Of a stretch of 22,644 nucleotides of DNA, positions 1 to 10,738 are shown in pieces. The first letter of the stretch is position 1; the number at the start of each line of letters is the position of its first letter. The notes below the pieces were generated by a model, which was not told where the DNA came from, did not search any database, and saw nothing but the letters and a program-made list of their open reading frames with translations. The stretch covers positions 22,487 to 45,130 of the forward strand of contig DNBN01000253.1 of the NCBI GenBank assembly GCA_003491845.1. Direction: 5' to 3'. The stretch is from Porticoccaceae bacterium. GTDB lineage: Bacteria > Pseudomonadota > Gammaproteobacteria > Pseudomonadales > Porticoccaceae. Position numbers and translations under genes: made by a program.

Positions 1-69
1 ATAATAAGGCTATACCCCGTGTGCATAAATTAGGTAGATAGGGCCAAAGACTACAAATAGGGATATTAA

Positions 70-807
70 GTGAGTTATAACAATTGGTTATTCAACGCTA
101 TTAAATCGGCCATATTTTATCTCGGTCTGCTCATTATTGTGTTCCTTACCGGGATTGTCAGCGGAGTTAGTTATTTCCAATCTCCTTTGAAACGACAAAA
201 AACACTGAGTGTTGGCAACCATCTAATTATGCAGTGGCTAAATTTGATCTGTAAGATTGACGTACAGGTAACTGGACTTGAAAATATTCCAACAGGTGCC
301 TGTGTAATATTATGCAACCATGAGAGTGCCTGGGAATCATTTTATCTACAGTGGTTATTGCAACCAGCAAGCTTTGTATTAAAGCAAGAGTTAATGTGGC
401 TACCTTTCTTTGGCTGGAGTCTGGCGGCAATGGCTCCCATAGCAATAGACAGAAATAAGCCACTTTCGTCTATTCGCACTGTTCTTAACAAAGGGCAGAA
501 ACGTCTAAACCGTGACATTAGAGTCGTGATTTATCCTGAAGGGACACGCCGTCCTCACGCTAACCTTGGAACATTTAAGACAGGTGGCGCGGCTTTAGCA
601 AAAACGGCTAAAGTACCAATTATTCCAATCGCCCATAATGCTGGTGCACATTGGCCTACTAACACCTGGATAAAAACACCCGGCACGATTCACCTGATTA
701 TTGGCAAGCCAATAGAAACATCAAACCAAAGCCCACGGGAACTAACGGATGCCGCAAAGGACTGGATTATGAGCGCCATAAATAACAATGGTCCGAAAAC
801 CAGCTAA
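70..807 (+). CDS. plsC: 1-acyl-sn-glycerol-3-phosphate acyltransferase (PlsC family)
   Basis: This 245-residue protein should transfer an acyl chain to lysophosphatidic acid at the inner membrane, making phosphatidic acid for phospholipid synthesis. A hydrophobic anchor spans about residues 12-33. The acyltransferase motif I appears as NHESAWE (residues 83-89), that is H-x4-E rather than the textbook H-x4-D; the Glu form is familiar in proteobacterial homologues. Motif III is YPEGTR (155-160) and KVPIIPI (181-187) fits motif IV. The start is GTG at 70, preceded by AGGGA with a 6-base spacer. It is the only rightward gene left of the candidate origin and converges on gyrB with 22 bases between the stop codons and no clear terminator. 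In Pseudomonas the same family lies next to gyrB. Its exact acyl and lysolipid preference cannot be read from the sequence. Confidence 0.9.
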   Translation: MSYNNWLFNAIKSAIFYLGLLIIVFLTGIVSGVSYFQSPLKRQKTLSVGNHLIMQWLNLICKIDVQVTGLENIPTGACVILCNHESAWESFYLQWLLQPASFVLKQELMWLPFFGWSLAAMAPIAIDRNKPLSSIRTVLNKGQKRLNRDIRVVIYPEGTRRPHANLGTFKTGGAALAKTAKVPIIPIAHNAGAHWPTNTWIKTPGTIHLIIGKPIETSNQSPRELTDAAKDWIMSAINNNGPKTS

Positions 808-829
808 CACATCATAAAAATAATTAAAT

Positions 830-3265
<2,436 letters not shown>

Positions 3266-4354
3266 TCAACTCGCTACCATTGCACCATGTTCCACGTAGA
3301 ACATTTTGTGCGCATTTTCTCTAACCAAACCATCAAAATCGTGCTTATCAACGCCAGTGACAAAAAACTGACAATCAAGATCATATAGGCAATCTATTAC
3401 CTGCCGTCGATGCCTATGATCAAGCTCTGCAGGCAGATCATCTAACAAAAATAGACAGGACTCACCCATTTTTGAGCGATAATAGGTAGCTTGGGCCAAC
3501 TTCAACGCGTAAACCAACAATTTTATTTGGCCGCGCGACAACGAATCTGAAGCTAAAATCCCATCTACTTTAATCTTAAGATCAGCCTTTTGGGGCCCAT
3601 GGCTGGTGGTCCCCACCAACTTGTCACGCGCAACATCACCTGTCATTACCTCTGACAATGAACAATCATCCCGCCAACCTCTATAATATTCGACACTCAG
3701 AAGTCCGAGGCCATCAAACTTTTCTGCCACCGCCGCTACATGGTCTGCCAGGCCAATTAAATATTCCTGACGGTACTTTGTTATTGCCTCACTTAAAGGG
3801 ATTAATTCCGCCGTCCATATACGCAAAGAATCTTCGTCCATTCTACCATGACGTAACAGTTGATTCCGCTGTTTTAATGTTTTTTGAAAGCGACGCCAAA
3901 GATCAGTATAAGATGGTTCCACGTGGAACACTCCCCAATCTAAAAACTGTCTACGCTGAAGAGGTCCACCCTCAAGTAAATTAAAACTATGAGCATCAAT
4001 AAGCTGTAAGGGGATAATAGCTGCAAGTTGGACAGCGGACTGTAAATTCTCACCATCCATTCGGGCCATAAAATGGCCGTTGCGTGTTCGTTTGACACCC
4101 AGTTGATGGGTTCTAGGCGGGGACTGTCGCTCTACCTTAGCAGAAACGATTAAATCGCTTGCATCATGATTAATAACCAAGCGTAAATCTCTATGCCTAA
4201 AAGATTTGCCTCGACCCAAAAGATGTAGGGCCTCTAAAAAACTGGTTTTACCACTGCCATTAATACCATAAACAACATTAGCTGCACTGTGGAGGTCAAT
4301 TGCAACCTGCTTCAAATTACGCACCTGATGAACTTCAAGGCGAGAAATATGCAT
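3266..4354 (-). CDS. recF: DNA replication and repair protein RecF
   Basis: RecF is an SMC-like ATPase that works with RecO and RecR to load RecA at single-strand gaps and stalled forks. Walker A is GINGSGKT (about residues 30-37), the ABC signature is LSRGQIKLL, and Walker B is CLFLLDDLPAELD. The motif FLDWGVFHVEP matches family members. I choose ATG at 4354 (362 residues, close to 357 in E. coli); the frame continues one codon upstream to a TTG, which is less likely. It lies 33 bases from the dnaN stop and 21 bases before gyrB, inside the dnaA operon. Two parS-like palindromes are embedded in its codons (3288-3303 and 3915-3930), so the gene doubles as a centromere platform. Confidence 0.97.
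   Translation of the reverse strand: MHISRLEVHQVRNLKQVAIDLHSAANVVYGINGSGKTSFLEALHLLGRGKSFRHRDLRLVINHDASDLIVSAKVERQSPPRTHQLGVKRTRNGHFMARMDGENLQSAVQLAAIIPLQLIDAHSFNLLEGGPLQRRQFLDWGVFHVEPSYTDLWRRFQKTLKQRNQLLRHGRMDEDSLRIWTAELIPLSEAITKYRQEYLIGLADHVAAVAEKFDGLGLLSVEYYRGWRDDCSLSEVMTGDVARDKLVGTTSHGPQKADLKIKVDGILASDSLSRGQIKLLVYALKLAQATYYRSKMGESCLFLLDDLPAELDHRHRRQVIDCLYDLDCQFFVTGVDKHDFDGLVRENAHKMFYVEHGAMVAS
3288..3303. promoter_or_regulatory. parS-like ParB binding site in the recF 3' end
   Basis: The 16-mer TGTTCCACGTAGAACA differs at one position from the perfect palindrome TGTTCCACGTGGAACA, which fits the general parS consensus TGTTNCACGTGNAACA. On the coding strand it specifies Phe-Tyr-Val-Glu near the RecF C-terminus. 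A chromosomal ParB gene is present at 15179-16057. The single substitution breaks symmetry, so binding may be weakened. Confidence 0.6.
3915..3930. promoter_or_regulatory. parS ParB binding site inside recF
   Basis: GGTTCCACGTGGAACA (on the other strand TGTTCCACGTGGAACC) matches the parS consensus apart from the outermost base, and has the form I recall from pseudomonads. It encodes Phe-His-Val-Glu in RecF. It lies within about 8 kb of the candidate origin, where parS sites typically cluster, and the matching ParB is encoded in the window. Confidence 0.8.
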
Positions 4355-4387
4355 CAATCAGTGATCCAGGCCGTCAACGACACCAAC

Positions 4388-5485
4388 CTATAGACGCATA
4401 GGCATAACAACGTATACCGCCGAACCATCCTCAGCGTCCTCTACTAAAGCGCTACTATTAGCATTAGATAAGGTAAGTCTTACGTTATCACCATTAACAA
4501 CATTTAACACATCCAGTAAGTAGCTAACATTGAAGCCAATTTCAAGCTCTTCACCTTGATAGTCAACAAACACCTCCTCTTCAGCTTGCTCTTGCTCAGG
4601 ATTGTTCGCGACCATTTTTAATGATCCACTGGACAACAAAATACGCACGCCGCGATATTTCTCATTAGATAAAATCGCAGCACGACCAAACGCCTGCTTT
4701 AACTCAGCTCGATCACCAATAACAACCTTGTCACCACCTTTAGGCAACACACGATCATAATCGGGGTAAGCACCATCAACAAGTTTAGAGGTGAAGCAAT
4801 AATCGCTACCTAGCACCCTGATATGGTTGGAACCCATAGTCACTTTTACATCTGTCTCGTCAAGCAAGCGAGATAACTCGATAATACCTTTACGTGGCAA
4901 TATTGAAGCAATAGCAGCATCGACCGATACATCGCAAGCACCATCACTTAAAGCCATGCGATGACCATCAGTGGCGACTGCCCGCAATTGATTACTATTC
5001 AATTCCCACAACATCCCATTAAGATAATACCTAACATCCTGTTGTGCCATGGCGAACGACGTAGACTCTATCAGACCCTTCAGCAGGGACCCAGAAACGA
5101 CAAACTCTACTGCTTTATCGCCCTCATCAACTGAAGGAAACTCATTAGCCGGTAATGTGGCAAGCGTGAATTTACTACGACCACTCTTTATCGTAGCTTT
5201 TCCTTCGCTACTGGAAAACTCAATATTCGATCCATCCGGTAACGAACGACAAATATCAACAAGCTTTCTTGCAGAAACGGTAACATCGCCGTCTTCTCCA
5301 CCTGAGGACACCTCTGTTACGCCAACAATCTCAACCTCAAGATCAGTTCCAGTGATTGATAATCGAGCGTGTTCAAGATTTAACAAAACATTAGACAGAA
5401 TAGGTAGTGTTTGCCGGCGCTCAACTACCCCAACAACCAACTGTAATGGCTTTAAAATTGATTCACGTGACAGACTAAATTTCAT
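4388..5485 (-). CDS. dnaN: DNA polymerase III sliding clamp, beta subunit
   Basis: The beta clamp is a ring-shaped dimer that tethers DNA polymerase III and other partners to DNA. With ATG at 5485 the protein has 365 residues, against 366 in E. coli, and starts MKFSLSRESILKPLQ like other clamps. An in-frame TTG at 5509 would add eight residues with no family support. A GGAG lies 12 bases upstream of the chosen ATG, a rather long spacing. The hydrophobic C-terminus ending VVMPMRL matches the conserved family tail. It follows dnaA by 46 bases and precedes recF by 33, so it is in the dnaA operon. Confidence 0.97.
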   Translation of the reverse strand: MKFSLSRESILKPLQLVVGVVERRQTLPILSNVLLNLEHARLSITGTDLEVEIVGVTEVSSGGEDGDVTVSARKLVDICRSLPDGSNIEFSSSEGKATIKSGRSKFTLATLPANEFPSVDEGDKAVEFVVSGSLLKGLIESTSFAMAQQDVRYYLNGMLWELNSNQLRAVATDGHRMALSDGACDVSVDAAIASILPRKGIIELSRLLDETDVKVTMGSNHIRVLGSDYCFTSKLVDGAYPDYDRVLPKGGDKVVIGDRAELKQAFGRAAILSNEKYRGVRILLSSGSLKMVANNPEQEQAEEEVFVDYQGEELEIGFNVSYLLDVLNVVNGDNVRLTLSNANSSALVEDAEDGSAVYVVMPMRL

Positions 5486-5531
5486 AGTATTTAATAACTC
5501 CAACAGCAAATAACAAAAAAAAGATTGAGGG

Positions 5532-6965
5532 TTAAGTGGAAAGCGTACGATAAAGGTTTTTTAAATCCCTTTGTACTTCCCTATCCATACCCTCAAGCTC
5601 CTTAACCTTACGACAAGCGTGTAATACCGTAGTGTGATCCCGGCCACCAAAAGACTCACCAATCTCTGGAAGACTATGGTTAGTCAACTCTTTGGCAATA
5701 GACATAGCTAATTGCCTTGGTCTTGCTACAGAGCGACTACGCCTCTTTGATAACATATCAGACATCTTTAATTTGTAATAATCTGCAACTACGCGTTGAA
5801 TATTATCTATGGTAACTAGCTTATCTTGAAGTGCCAATAAATCTTTGAGAGATTCTCTAATTAAATCAATATCAATGGAACGACCGGTGAACTGAGCGTG
5901 AGCCATAACGCGCTTTAAAGCGCCCTCTAGCTCTCTCACATTAGATCGTATTCTCTGAGCGATAAAAAATGCAGCGTCTTTAGACAATTCCATCCCTGAC
6001 TGCTCGGCCTTGTTGATTAAAATCGCCGCGCGAGTTTCAAGCTCTGGCGGCTCAACCGCTACCGTCAAACCCCAGCCAAATCTCGACTTTAGCCTTTCTT
6101 CAACACCATCAATCTCTTTAGGGTAGCGATCGCAGGTTAATATCATCTGCTGGCCGCCCTCTAAAAGCGCATTGTAGGTGTGAAAAAACTCTTCTTGGGA
6201 CCTTTCCTTTCCCGAAAAAAACTGAATATCGTCAATAAGCAGAGCATCAACAGAACGATAAAACCTTTTAAATTCATCTATAGCCTTTAACTGCAATGCC
6301 TTCACCATATCAGCGACAAACCTTTCAGAGTGTAAATAAACTATTTTAGCCTCTGGGTTTTTTTGACGCATGGCGTGACCAACAGCGTGCATAAGATGAG
6401 TTTTACCCAACCCTACACCCCCATAAATAAATAGAGGATTATATGAGCCACCAGGATTTTCCGCTACTTGCTGAGCAGCAGCAAAAGCCAATTGATTTGA
6501 CTTTCCTTCAACAAAACTTTCAAACGTAAAATTCCGATTTAAATTGGTTTTAAGGCTATTTTCTGCAGCTGACTTAATAATAACTGGCGACTTATCTACT
6601 ACGTTTTCTTTATCTAATTTAGGCGTATCTTGCCAATTAAAATCTTGACTAGAAAGTACAGGTGCGGCTGCTGGATAGGGCTCGTCTTCATTTTGAAAAA
6701 CGGCGCCTGAAGAAGGTAAAACCGTAATTAAGACACTTACTTTAGTGCCACCCAATTGAACCATCAATTCTTCAATACGAACCAGAAATTTGTTCTTTAC
6801 CCAATCTTCTATAAATCTATTAGGCGCCAATAACTGTACCTGATTCTCAAAACCAGGCTGTACAACAAGGGGACGTATCCAGGTATTAAATTGTTGCTCA
6901 GGCAACTCCACTCGAAGTTGAGCTTGACACTGAGGCCATACCATAGACGCTAAATCAGATTGCAC
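5532..6965 (-). CDS. dnaA: Chromosomal replication initiator protein DnaA
   Basis: DnaA binds 9-base DnaA boxes and melts the origin in its ATP form. Domain I begins [20 protein letters not shown], very like other proteobacterial DnaA. A variable linker follows, then the AAA+ domain with Walker A GGVGLGKT (182-189) and Walker B LLIDDIQF (242-249). Domain IV ends with the box-binding signature [15 protein letters not shown] (from about 440). I prefer GTG at 6965 (477 residues), giving [16 protein letters not shown] at 6944 is the main alternative. The frame extends to a TTG at 7028, but that adds residues unlike any family N-terminus. It is first in dnaA-dnaN-recF-gyrB. Consensus DnaA boxes upstream suggest autoregulation. 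Unusually, the next gene upstream is mnmE on the same strand instead of a divergent rpmH. Confidence 0.97.
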   Translation of the reverse strand: MQSDLASMVWPQCQAQLRVELPEQQFNTWIRPLVVQPGFENQVQLLAPNRFIEDWVKNKFLVRIEELMVQLGGTKVSVLITVLPSSGAVFQNEDEPYPAAAPVLSSQDFNWQDTPKLDKENVVDKSPVIIKSAAENSLKTNLNRNFTFESFVEGKSNQLAFAAAQQVAENPGGSYNPLFIYGGVGLGKTHLMHAVGHAMRQKNPEAKIVYLHSERFVADMVKALQLKAIDEFKRFYRSVDALLIDDIQFFSGKERSQEEFFHTYNALLEGGQQMILTCDRYPKEIDGVEERLKSRFGWGLTVAVEPPELETRAAILINKAEQSGMELSKDAAFFIAQRIRSNVRELEGALKRVMAHAQFTGRSIDIDLIRESLKDLLALQDKLVTIDNIQRVVADYYKLKMSDMLSKRRSRSVARPRQLAMSIAKELTNHSLPEIGESFGGRDHTTVLHACRKVKELEGMDREVQRDLKNLYRTLST

Positions 6966-7028
6966 ACAAGCACCACAAACCCCTATCAACATTAAAAAGC
7001 GATGAGATATATCTTCAAAGACAACCAA

Positions 7029-7057
7029 ATTATCGCAAAAACTACCACCAAGACCAA
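7029..7057 (-). promoter_or_regulatory. Candidate dnaA promoter (sigma70)
   Basis: On the minus strand, TTGGTC (7057-7052) and GATAAT (7034-7029) are separated by 17 bases. The -10 is preceded by TGC, an extended -10 element. Transcription would start about 55-60 bases before the preferred dnaA GTG. A one-mismatch DnaA box (ATTTACACA, 7057-7065) abuts the -35. The -35 itself is poor, so this is a moderate prediction. Confidence 0.4.
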
Positions 7058-7130
7058 TTTACACAACGATAAAATTTAGTCTTAGTAACCCAAAATTACT
7101 ATCATTTAATTCTATATAAGCATAAGAATA

Positions 7131-7139
7131 TTATCCACA
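7131..7139 (+). promoter_or_regulatory. DnaA box (TTATCCACA)
   Basis: Exact match to the strongest known DnaA box sequence, in the AT-rich region upstream of dnaA. Position and sequence suit autoregulation or origin function. Confidence 0.75.
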
Positions 7140-7216
7140 TATTTTGAAACACTGGAAAAACAAAAAAATTTAAAAATAAATAAAAATCAATAACTTATAT
7201 AAAAACAAGCTTTATT

Positions 7217-7225
7217 TTATTCACA
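7217..7225 (+). promoter_or_regulatory. DnaA box (TTATTCACA)
   Basis: Fits the consensus TTWTNCACA. It is 78 bases from the next box, in the same orientation, inside the AT-rich stretch upstream of dnaA. Confidence 0.6.
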
Positions 7226-7263
7226 CTAATATTTAATAATTAGGTTAAAAATTAATCAATAAA

Positions 7264-7272
7264 TGTGTATAA
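7264..7272 (-). promoter_or_regulatory. DnaA box (TTATACACA on minus strand)
   Basis: The top strand reads TGTGTATAA, so the minus strand carries TTATACACA, an exact TTWTNCACA match. It faces the boxes at 7131 and 7217. Confidence 0.6.
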
Positions 7273-7285
7273 CCTGTTAATTTAC

Positions 7286-7308
7286 GGTTTAAACCCAGTG
7301 ATTAAACC
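7286..7308. repeat. Inverted repeat GGTTTAA-N9-TTAAACC
   Basis: Seven-base arms at 7286-7292 and 7302-7308 are perfectly complementary. The left arm is also part of a 10-base palindrome, GGTTTAAACC (7286-7295). It lies about 70 bases past the mnmE stop with no T-run, so it is more likely a protein-binding dyad than a terminator. No binder can be named. Confidence 0.4.
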
Positions 7309-7378
7309 TAATGTTTTAAGAAAGTTAAACAAAAAGAAAAGGGTTTGAAATATACCGTGACTCACTAGTGTTTTTTAG

Positions 7379-8746
7379 TCACTTACCGATGCAAAATGAA
7401 GAAAATATACGCCCTAAAAGATCATCTGAACTAAACTGGCCAGTAATTTCCGAAAGCTCTTTTTGTGCTTGTCTTAGATCTTCAGCTAATAGTTCACCGG
7501 CGCCCGCAAGCCGAAGTTGCTGTGTACCTATGACAACCAAGTCTAAACCTCTTTCAAGAGCAGTAAGATGACGTCTACGGGCAGAGAATACGCCTTCTGT
7601 TTGATTCAAATATCCCACATCTTGGCAAAGATATTCAAAAAAAGCATCTAAACCAATCTGTTTTTTGGCCGAAATCGCAAACGTATTCTCTTTAGAGTCT
7701 AATTCGGCTTGAGTAAGCCCTGAGAGATCAATTTTATTGAGCAACAAAACCAGCTTTTGATTAGAATCAGGGTAACGCTTAAAAAAATCTGGCCAAATAG
7801 ACTTAAGATCACATTGAATATTATCAGTGGAATCAGCTAAAAATAACACATAATCTGCTGTCTCTATTTCTCCCCACGCACGGCGCACACCCTCAGCCTC
7901 AATTTCATCAGCAGTATCACGCAAACCAGCAGTATCAATAATATTTAATGGCAAACCTCTTATGGTGATTTTTTCTCTCAATACATCTCTGGTTGTACCT
8001 GCAACTGGAGTGACAATAGCCGCATCGTAGCCAGCTAAGGCATTTAACAAGCTTGATTTACCCGCATTTGGCTTTCCAGCTAACACAAGAGTTAGACCCT
8101 CTTTTAATAAAGCGCCTTGTGAGGCCTTTGCTAGTAACGACATCATCTTTTTAGCAAGAGTATCTAGATCGTTAAACAAAGAATCATTACTTAGAAAATC
8201 TATTTCTTCTTCTGGAAAGTCGATAGCCGCTTCAACATATATGCGTATTTGTATCATGTCCTCGACTAATTTATTTACCAAGGTTGAAAACTCACCCTGC
8301 ATAGAACGTACAGCAGACCTTGCAGCCTCAACGGAACTAGCGTCAATTAAGTCAGCAACAGCCTCTGCTTGAGCAAGATCCATCTTGTTATTAATAAAAG
8401 CTCGCTCAGAAAACTCCCCTGGACGAGCTAGACGCGCTCCTAGAGAAATACACCGCTTGACAAGTGTGTCCAAAATAATTGGTCCACCATGCCCTTGAAG
8501 CTCAAGGACAGACTCGCCAGTAAATGAATTAGGTGAAGGAAAATAAAGCAATAAACCCTCGTCTATAGCAACACCAGAGTCGTCTAAAAATTGACTAAAA
8601 ATGGCTCTGCGTGGCGTTACTGCTACATTGGTAAGATGCTTGATATATACATCCAAATTTTCACCAGACAATCGCACAACACCAACGCCACCGCGCCCAG
8701 AACCCGTAGCAATAGCTACTATAGTGTCTTTATCATTCTGCAGCAT
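7379..8746 (-). CDS. mnmE: tRNA uridine-5-carboxymethylaminomethyl(34) synthesis GTPase MnmE
   Basis: MnmE is a GTPase that with MnmG (11835-13703) builds the cmnm5 group on wobble uridine 34 of several tRNAs. The 455 residues match the family (454 in E. coli). The N-terminal tetrahydrofolate-binding domain has ATGSGRGGVGVVRLSG; the G domain has G1 GKPNAGKS (224-231), G2 TTRD (251-254), G3 DTAG (271-274) and G4 NKID. The C-terminus is the conserved FCIGK carrying the functional Cys. The start is ATG at 8746 with a weak ribosome site. In most relatives mnmE is followed by mnmG; here it is followed by dnaA instead, and mnmG lies 3 kb away pointing the other way, the result of a flipped block. 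No strong terminator is seen after it. Confidence 0.97.
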   Translation of the reverse strand: MLQNDKDTIVAIATGSGRGGVGVVRLSGENLDVYIKHLTNVAVTPRRAIFSQFLDDSGVAIDEGLLLYFPSPNSFTGESVLELQGHGGPIILDTLVKRCISLGARLARPGEFSERAFINNKMDLAQAEAVADLIDASSVEAARSAVRSMQGEFSTLVNKLVEDMIQIRIYVEAAIDFPEEEIDFLSNDSLFNDLDTLAKKMMSLLAKASQGALLKEGLTLVLAGKPNAGKSSLLNALAGYDAAIVTPVAGTTRDVLREKITIRGLPLNIIDTAGLRDTADEIEAEGVRRAWGEIETADYVLFLADSTDNIQCDLKSIWPDFFKRYPDSNQKLVLLLNKIDLSGLTQAELDSKENTFAISAKKQIGLDAFFEYLCQDVGYLNQTEGVFSARRRHLTALERGLDLVVIGTQQLRLAGAGELLAEDLRQAQKELSEITGQFSSDDLLGRIFSSFCIGK

Positions 8747-8769
8747 AAACTTGCATAGTGCCTGATAGG

Positions 8770-8791
8770 AAAAAGGCTCTTACAGCGCCTT
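8770..8791 (-). terminator. Weak terminator-like hairpin between yidC and mnmE
   Basis: On the minus strand AAGGC (8791-8787) and GCCTT (8777-8773) form a five-base stem with a nine-base loop, followed by a run of T (8774-8770). It sits in the 53-base yidC-mnmE gap. The short stem suggests partial termination at most. Confidence 0.35.
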
Positions 8792-8799
8792 ATTAAATT

Positions 8800-10476
8800 T
8801 TATTTTTTTGCTACCGCAATCTGACGGTTAACAACCCATTGCTGGGCCATCGATAACAAATTGTTCACCGTCCAATAAAGTACCAAACCAGAGGGAAAGG
8901 TCATAAACAAAAAGGTAAAGGCAATTGGCATAATTTGCATTACTTTTGCTTGCATGGGATCAGTCGGCATTGGTTGTAACTTTTGCATCAACAACATACT
9001 TGCGCCCATAATAATAGGTAGAACAAAATACGGATCCTTAGCAGACAAATCTTGAATCCAGAATATCCAAGGCGCATGACGTATTTCTACAGACTCCATT
9101 AGCACCCAATAAAGCGCTATAAACACAGGCATCTGAAGGAGCATCGGTAGACAACCACCTGCAGGGTTAACCTTTTCTTTCTTATACAACCCCATTAATT
9201 CTTGCGACATCTTCTGTCGATCATCACCGTGCAATTCTTTGAGGCGCGTTAATTCCGGTTGTAAACTACGCATCTTGGCCATTGATTTCAGGCTCGCGGC
9301 AGACAGAGGATATAGCAGTAATTTAATGCCAAGAGTCAATAATATTATTGTCCATCCCCAGTTGCCTATAACACTGTGGATCATTTTCATCGCTTTAAAT
9401 ATCGGTTCAGCTAAAATCCATAGGAAGCCATAATCTACTGTTCTATCAAGGTATTCAGATAACTCACCAAGGATTACCTGATCTTTAGGTCCTACATAAA
9501 AGCTAGCAGCATAATCTGCAGTATCACCTGGTTTAATAACCATTTCTGGACCAGTAAAACTCATCAAGTAAATATCACGATTAGACAGTTTTCGTAAAGT
9601 GAAATTATTCTCTTGGTTTACCGGTGGTATCCACGCGCTAATAAAATAATGCTGAACCATAGCAACCCAGCCACCTTCAATACTGGTTTTAACGGATTTA
9701 TCGTCAATGTCGCTGAAGTCAAACTTTGCGTAATTTTGATCGGGTTGTCGCAACGCAGCACCAAGATAAGGTTGCATACTAAAACCAGAAATATCTGTTA
9801 CCGGTGGTTTAGAATCCCTCTTAATCTGACCATAAAAGGCACCGCTCCAACTATCACTAGACCCATTACTAATCAAGTATTGCACACCAATAGTATAACT
9901 GCCTTTGGCTAAACTAAAGCGCTTAACAAACCTAACATTATCTATGTTAGTGGTAAGGTCGACGGTAATAGAGTCTTCATCTTCACCAAGGACATACTCT
10001 TTAAGTGTTGCTCTGAACTGCGGACGCCCCTGACCTGTATCCGTGCCATTTTTGCCAATCAAACCACTGCGAGCAACATAAGTATTTTCAGGCGTATTCT
10101 TGAGCATGGAAAAGGGCTGCCCACCCAACTCCGGTTTACGATCAAAATGCTGTAATAATTTTGCATCTATAATGTCACCGCCCAAGGTGTCAACAACTAA
10201 CTCAAGCACATCATTCTTTAGAGTAATCAGTTGTCTATTAACAACCTTAGACTCTTGCTCAACTACCTGAGAAAGAGCTAACTGAGGAAGCTCTTCAGCC
10301 TGAGAGCTTTCATCTATCGGTAGCACACTATCTCTATTAGTTGCTGAACTATACTCAGATTGTAGTTCTACAACAGGCATTGACACTCCTTGCTCTTGAG
10401 ATTGATTCCACTGAATCATCAATAGCCAAGCCACAATACACATTCCAGCGATTAACGCGGTTCTTTGCCAATCCAT
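8800..10476 (-). CDS. yidC: Membrane protein insertase YidC
   Basis: YidC inserts and folds inner-membrane proteins, alone or with SecYEG; ATP synthase subunits a and c, encoded in this window, are classic clients. The 558 residues match the Gram-negative form: an N-terminal membrane anchor (about 6-22), a large periplasmic domain, then the conserved core starting around YPLSAASLKSMAKMRSLQP and the late motif PSGLVLYWTVNN. At the position of the important E. coli Arg366 in the first core helix I read Lys (LGIKLLLYPL), a conservative change seen in other YidC proteins. The start is ATG at 10476, one base after the yidD stop, indicating tight coupling in rpmH-rnpA-yidD-yidC. The gene ends in A-rich codons, AAA AAA TAA. 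Confidence 0.97.
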   Translation of the reverse strand: MDWQRTALIAGMCIVAWLLMIQWNQSQEQGVSMPVVELQSEYSSATNRDSVLPIDESSQAEELPQLALSQVVEQESKVVNRQLITLKNDVLELVVDTLGGDIIDAKLLQHFDRKPELGGQPFSMLKNTPENTYVARSGLIGKNGTDTGQGRPQFRATLKEYVLGEDEDSITVDLTTNIDNVRFVKRFSLAKGSYTIGVQYLISNGSSDSWSGAFYGQIKRDSKPPVTDISGFSMQPYLGAALRQPDQNYAKFDFSDIDDKSVKTSIEGGWVAMVQHYFISAWIPPVNQENNFTLRKLSNRDIYLMSFTGPEMVIKPGDTADYAASFYVGPKDQVILGELSEYLDRTVDYGFLWILAEPIFKAMKMIHSVIGNWGWTIILLTLGIKLLLYPLSAASLKSMAKMRSLQPELTRLKELHGDDRQKMSQELMGLYKKEKVNPAGGCLPMLLQMPVFIALYWVLMESVEIRHAPWIFWIQDLSAKDPYFVLPIIMGASMLLMQKLQPMPTDPMQAKVMQIMPIAFTFLFMTFPSGLVLYWTVNNLLSMAQQWVVNRQIAVAKK

Positions 10477-10477
10477 A

Positions 10478-10738
10478 TTATTTAGAACTCTTTTGGTTTT
10501 TAATCAGCGAGTCATCGCTGCTTTTTATCTCTGGTACGGGATCATAGCCACCAGCACTAAAGGGGTTACATTTGAGTATTCTTAGACACGACAGATAACT
10601 GCCTTTTAAAACTCCAAAACGCGTAATTGCTTCGTGAGTAAAACAGGAGCACGATGGGTGGAAACGACAATTGTTGCCTAACAGCGGGCTAATTGCTAAC
10701 TGGTATCCGCGTATGCATTTTAAAAATAAATTACGCAT
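10478..10738 (-). CDS. yidD: Membrane protein insertion efficiency factor YidD
   Basis: YidD is a small membrane-associated protein reported to help YidC-dependent insertion. The 86-residue product has the family core [15 protein letters not shown] and the [12 protein letters not shown] motif, with three or more conserved Cys. I choose ATG at 10738 because AGGAAAGGA directly precedes it; an in-frame TTG at 10762 adds eight residues without support. The start overlaps the rnpA stop by eight bases (ATGCGTAA), and yidC begins one base after its stop, so translation of the three genes is probably coupled. Confidence 0.93.
   Translation of the reverse strand: MRNLFLKCIRGYQLAISPLLGNNCRFHPSCSCFTHEAITRFGVLKGSYLSCLRILKCNPFSAGGYDPVPEIKSSDDSLIKNQKSSK

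Larger units (their letters stand above)
7029..7378. other. AT-rich dnaA-mnmE intergenic region with DnaA boxes
   Basis: This 350-base stretch holds no gene I can support. It is very AT-rich, especially 7141-7260, and contains three 9-mers matching the DnaA box consensus TTWTNCACA plus an inverted repeat (7286-7308). It is the dnaA control region. In related bacteria the origin often lies directly upstream of dnaA, so it could also be an origin or a remnant of one. GATC sites are not clustered here. Confidence 0.6.

Noticed and set aside
1..41. Possible 3' tail of an upstream gene, open in one frame to a TAG at 39-41
   Set aside because: Only about a dozen codons are visible and they match nothing I can recognise; gmhB is the expected neighbour by analogy with Pseudomonas, but the sequence does not show it.
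5459..5474. CACGTG-centred 16-mer in the dnaN 5' end resembling parS
   Set aside because: Three mismatches to the consensus, in outer positions that matter for ParB; CACGTG alone is expected by chance.
5049..5513. 154-codon open frame opposite dnaN on the plus strand
   Set aside because: It lies wholly antisense to a certain gene, has low-complexity Ser/Thr-rich composition and no family resemblance.
5486..5531. T-run on the minus strand between dnaA and dnaN as a terminator
   Set aside because: No stem precedes the T-run, and the operon order argues for read-through.
6966..7028. N-terminal extension of DnaA from a TTG at 7028
   Set aside because: The added residues do not resemble DnaA domain I; GTG at 6965 or ATG at 6944 give normal N-termini.
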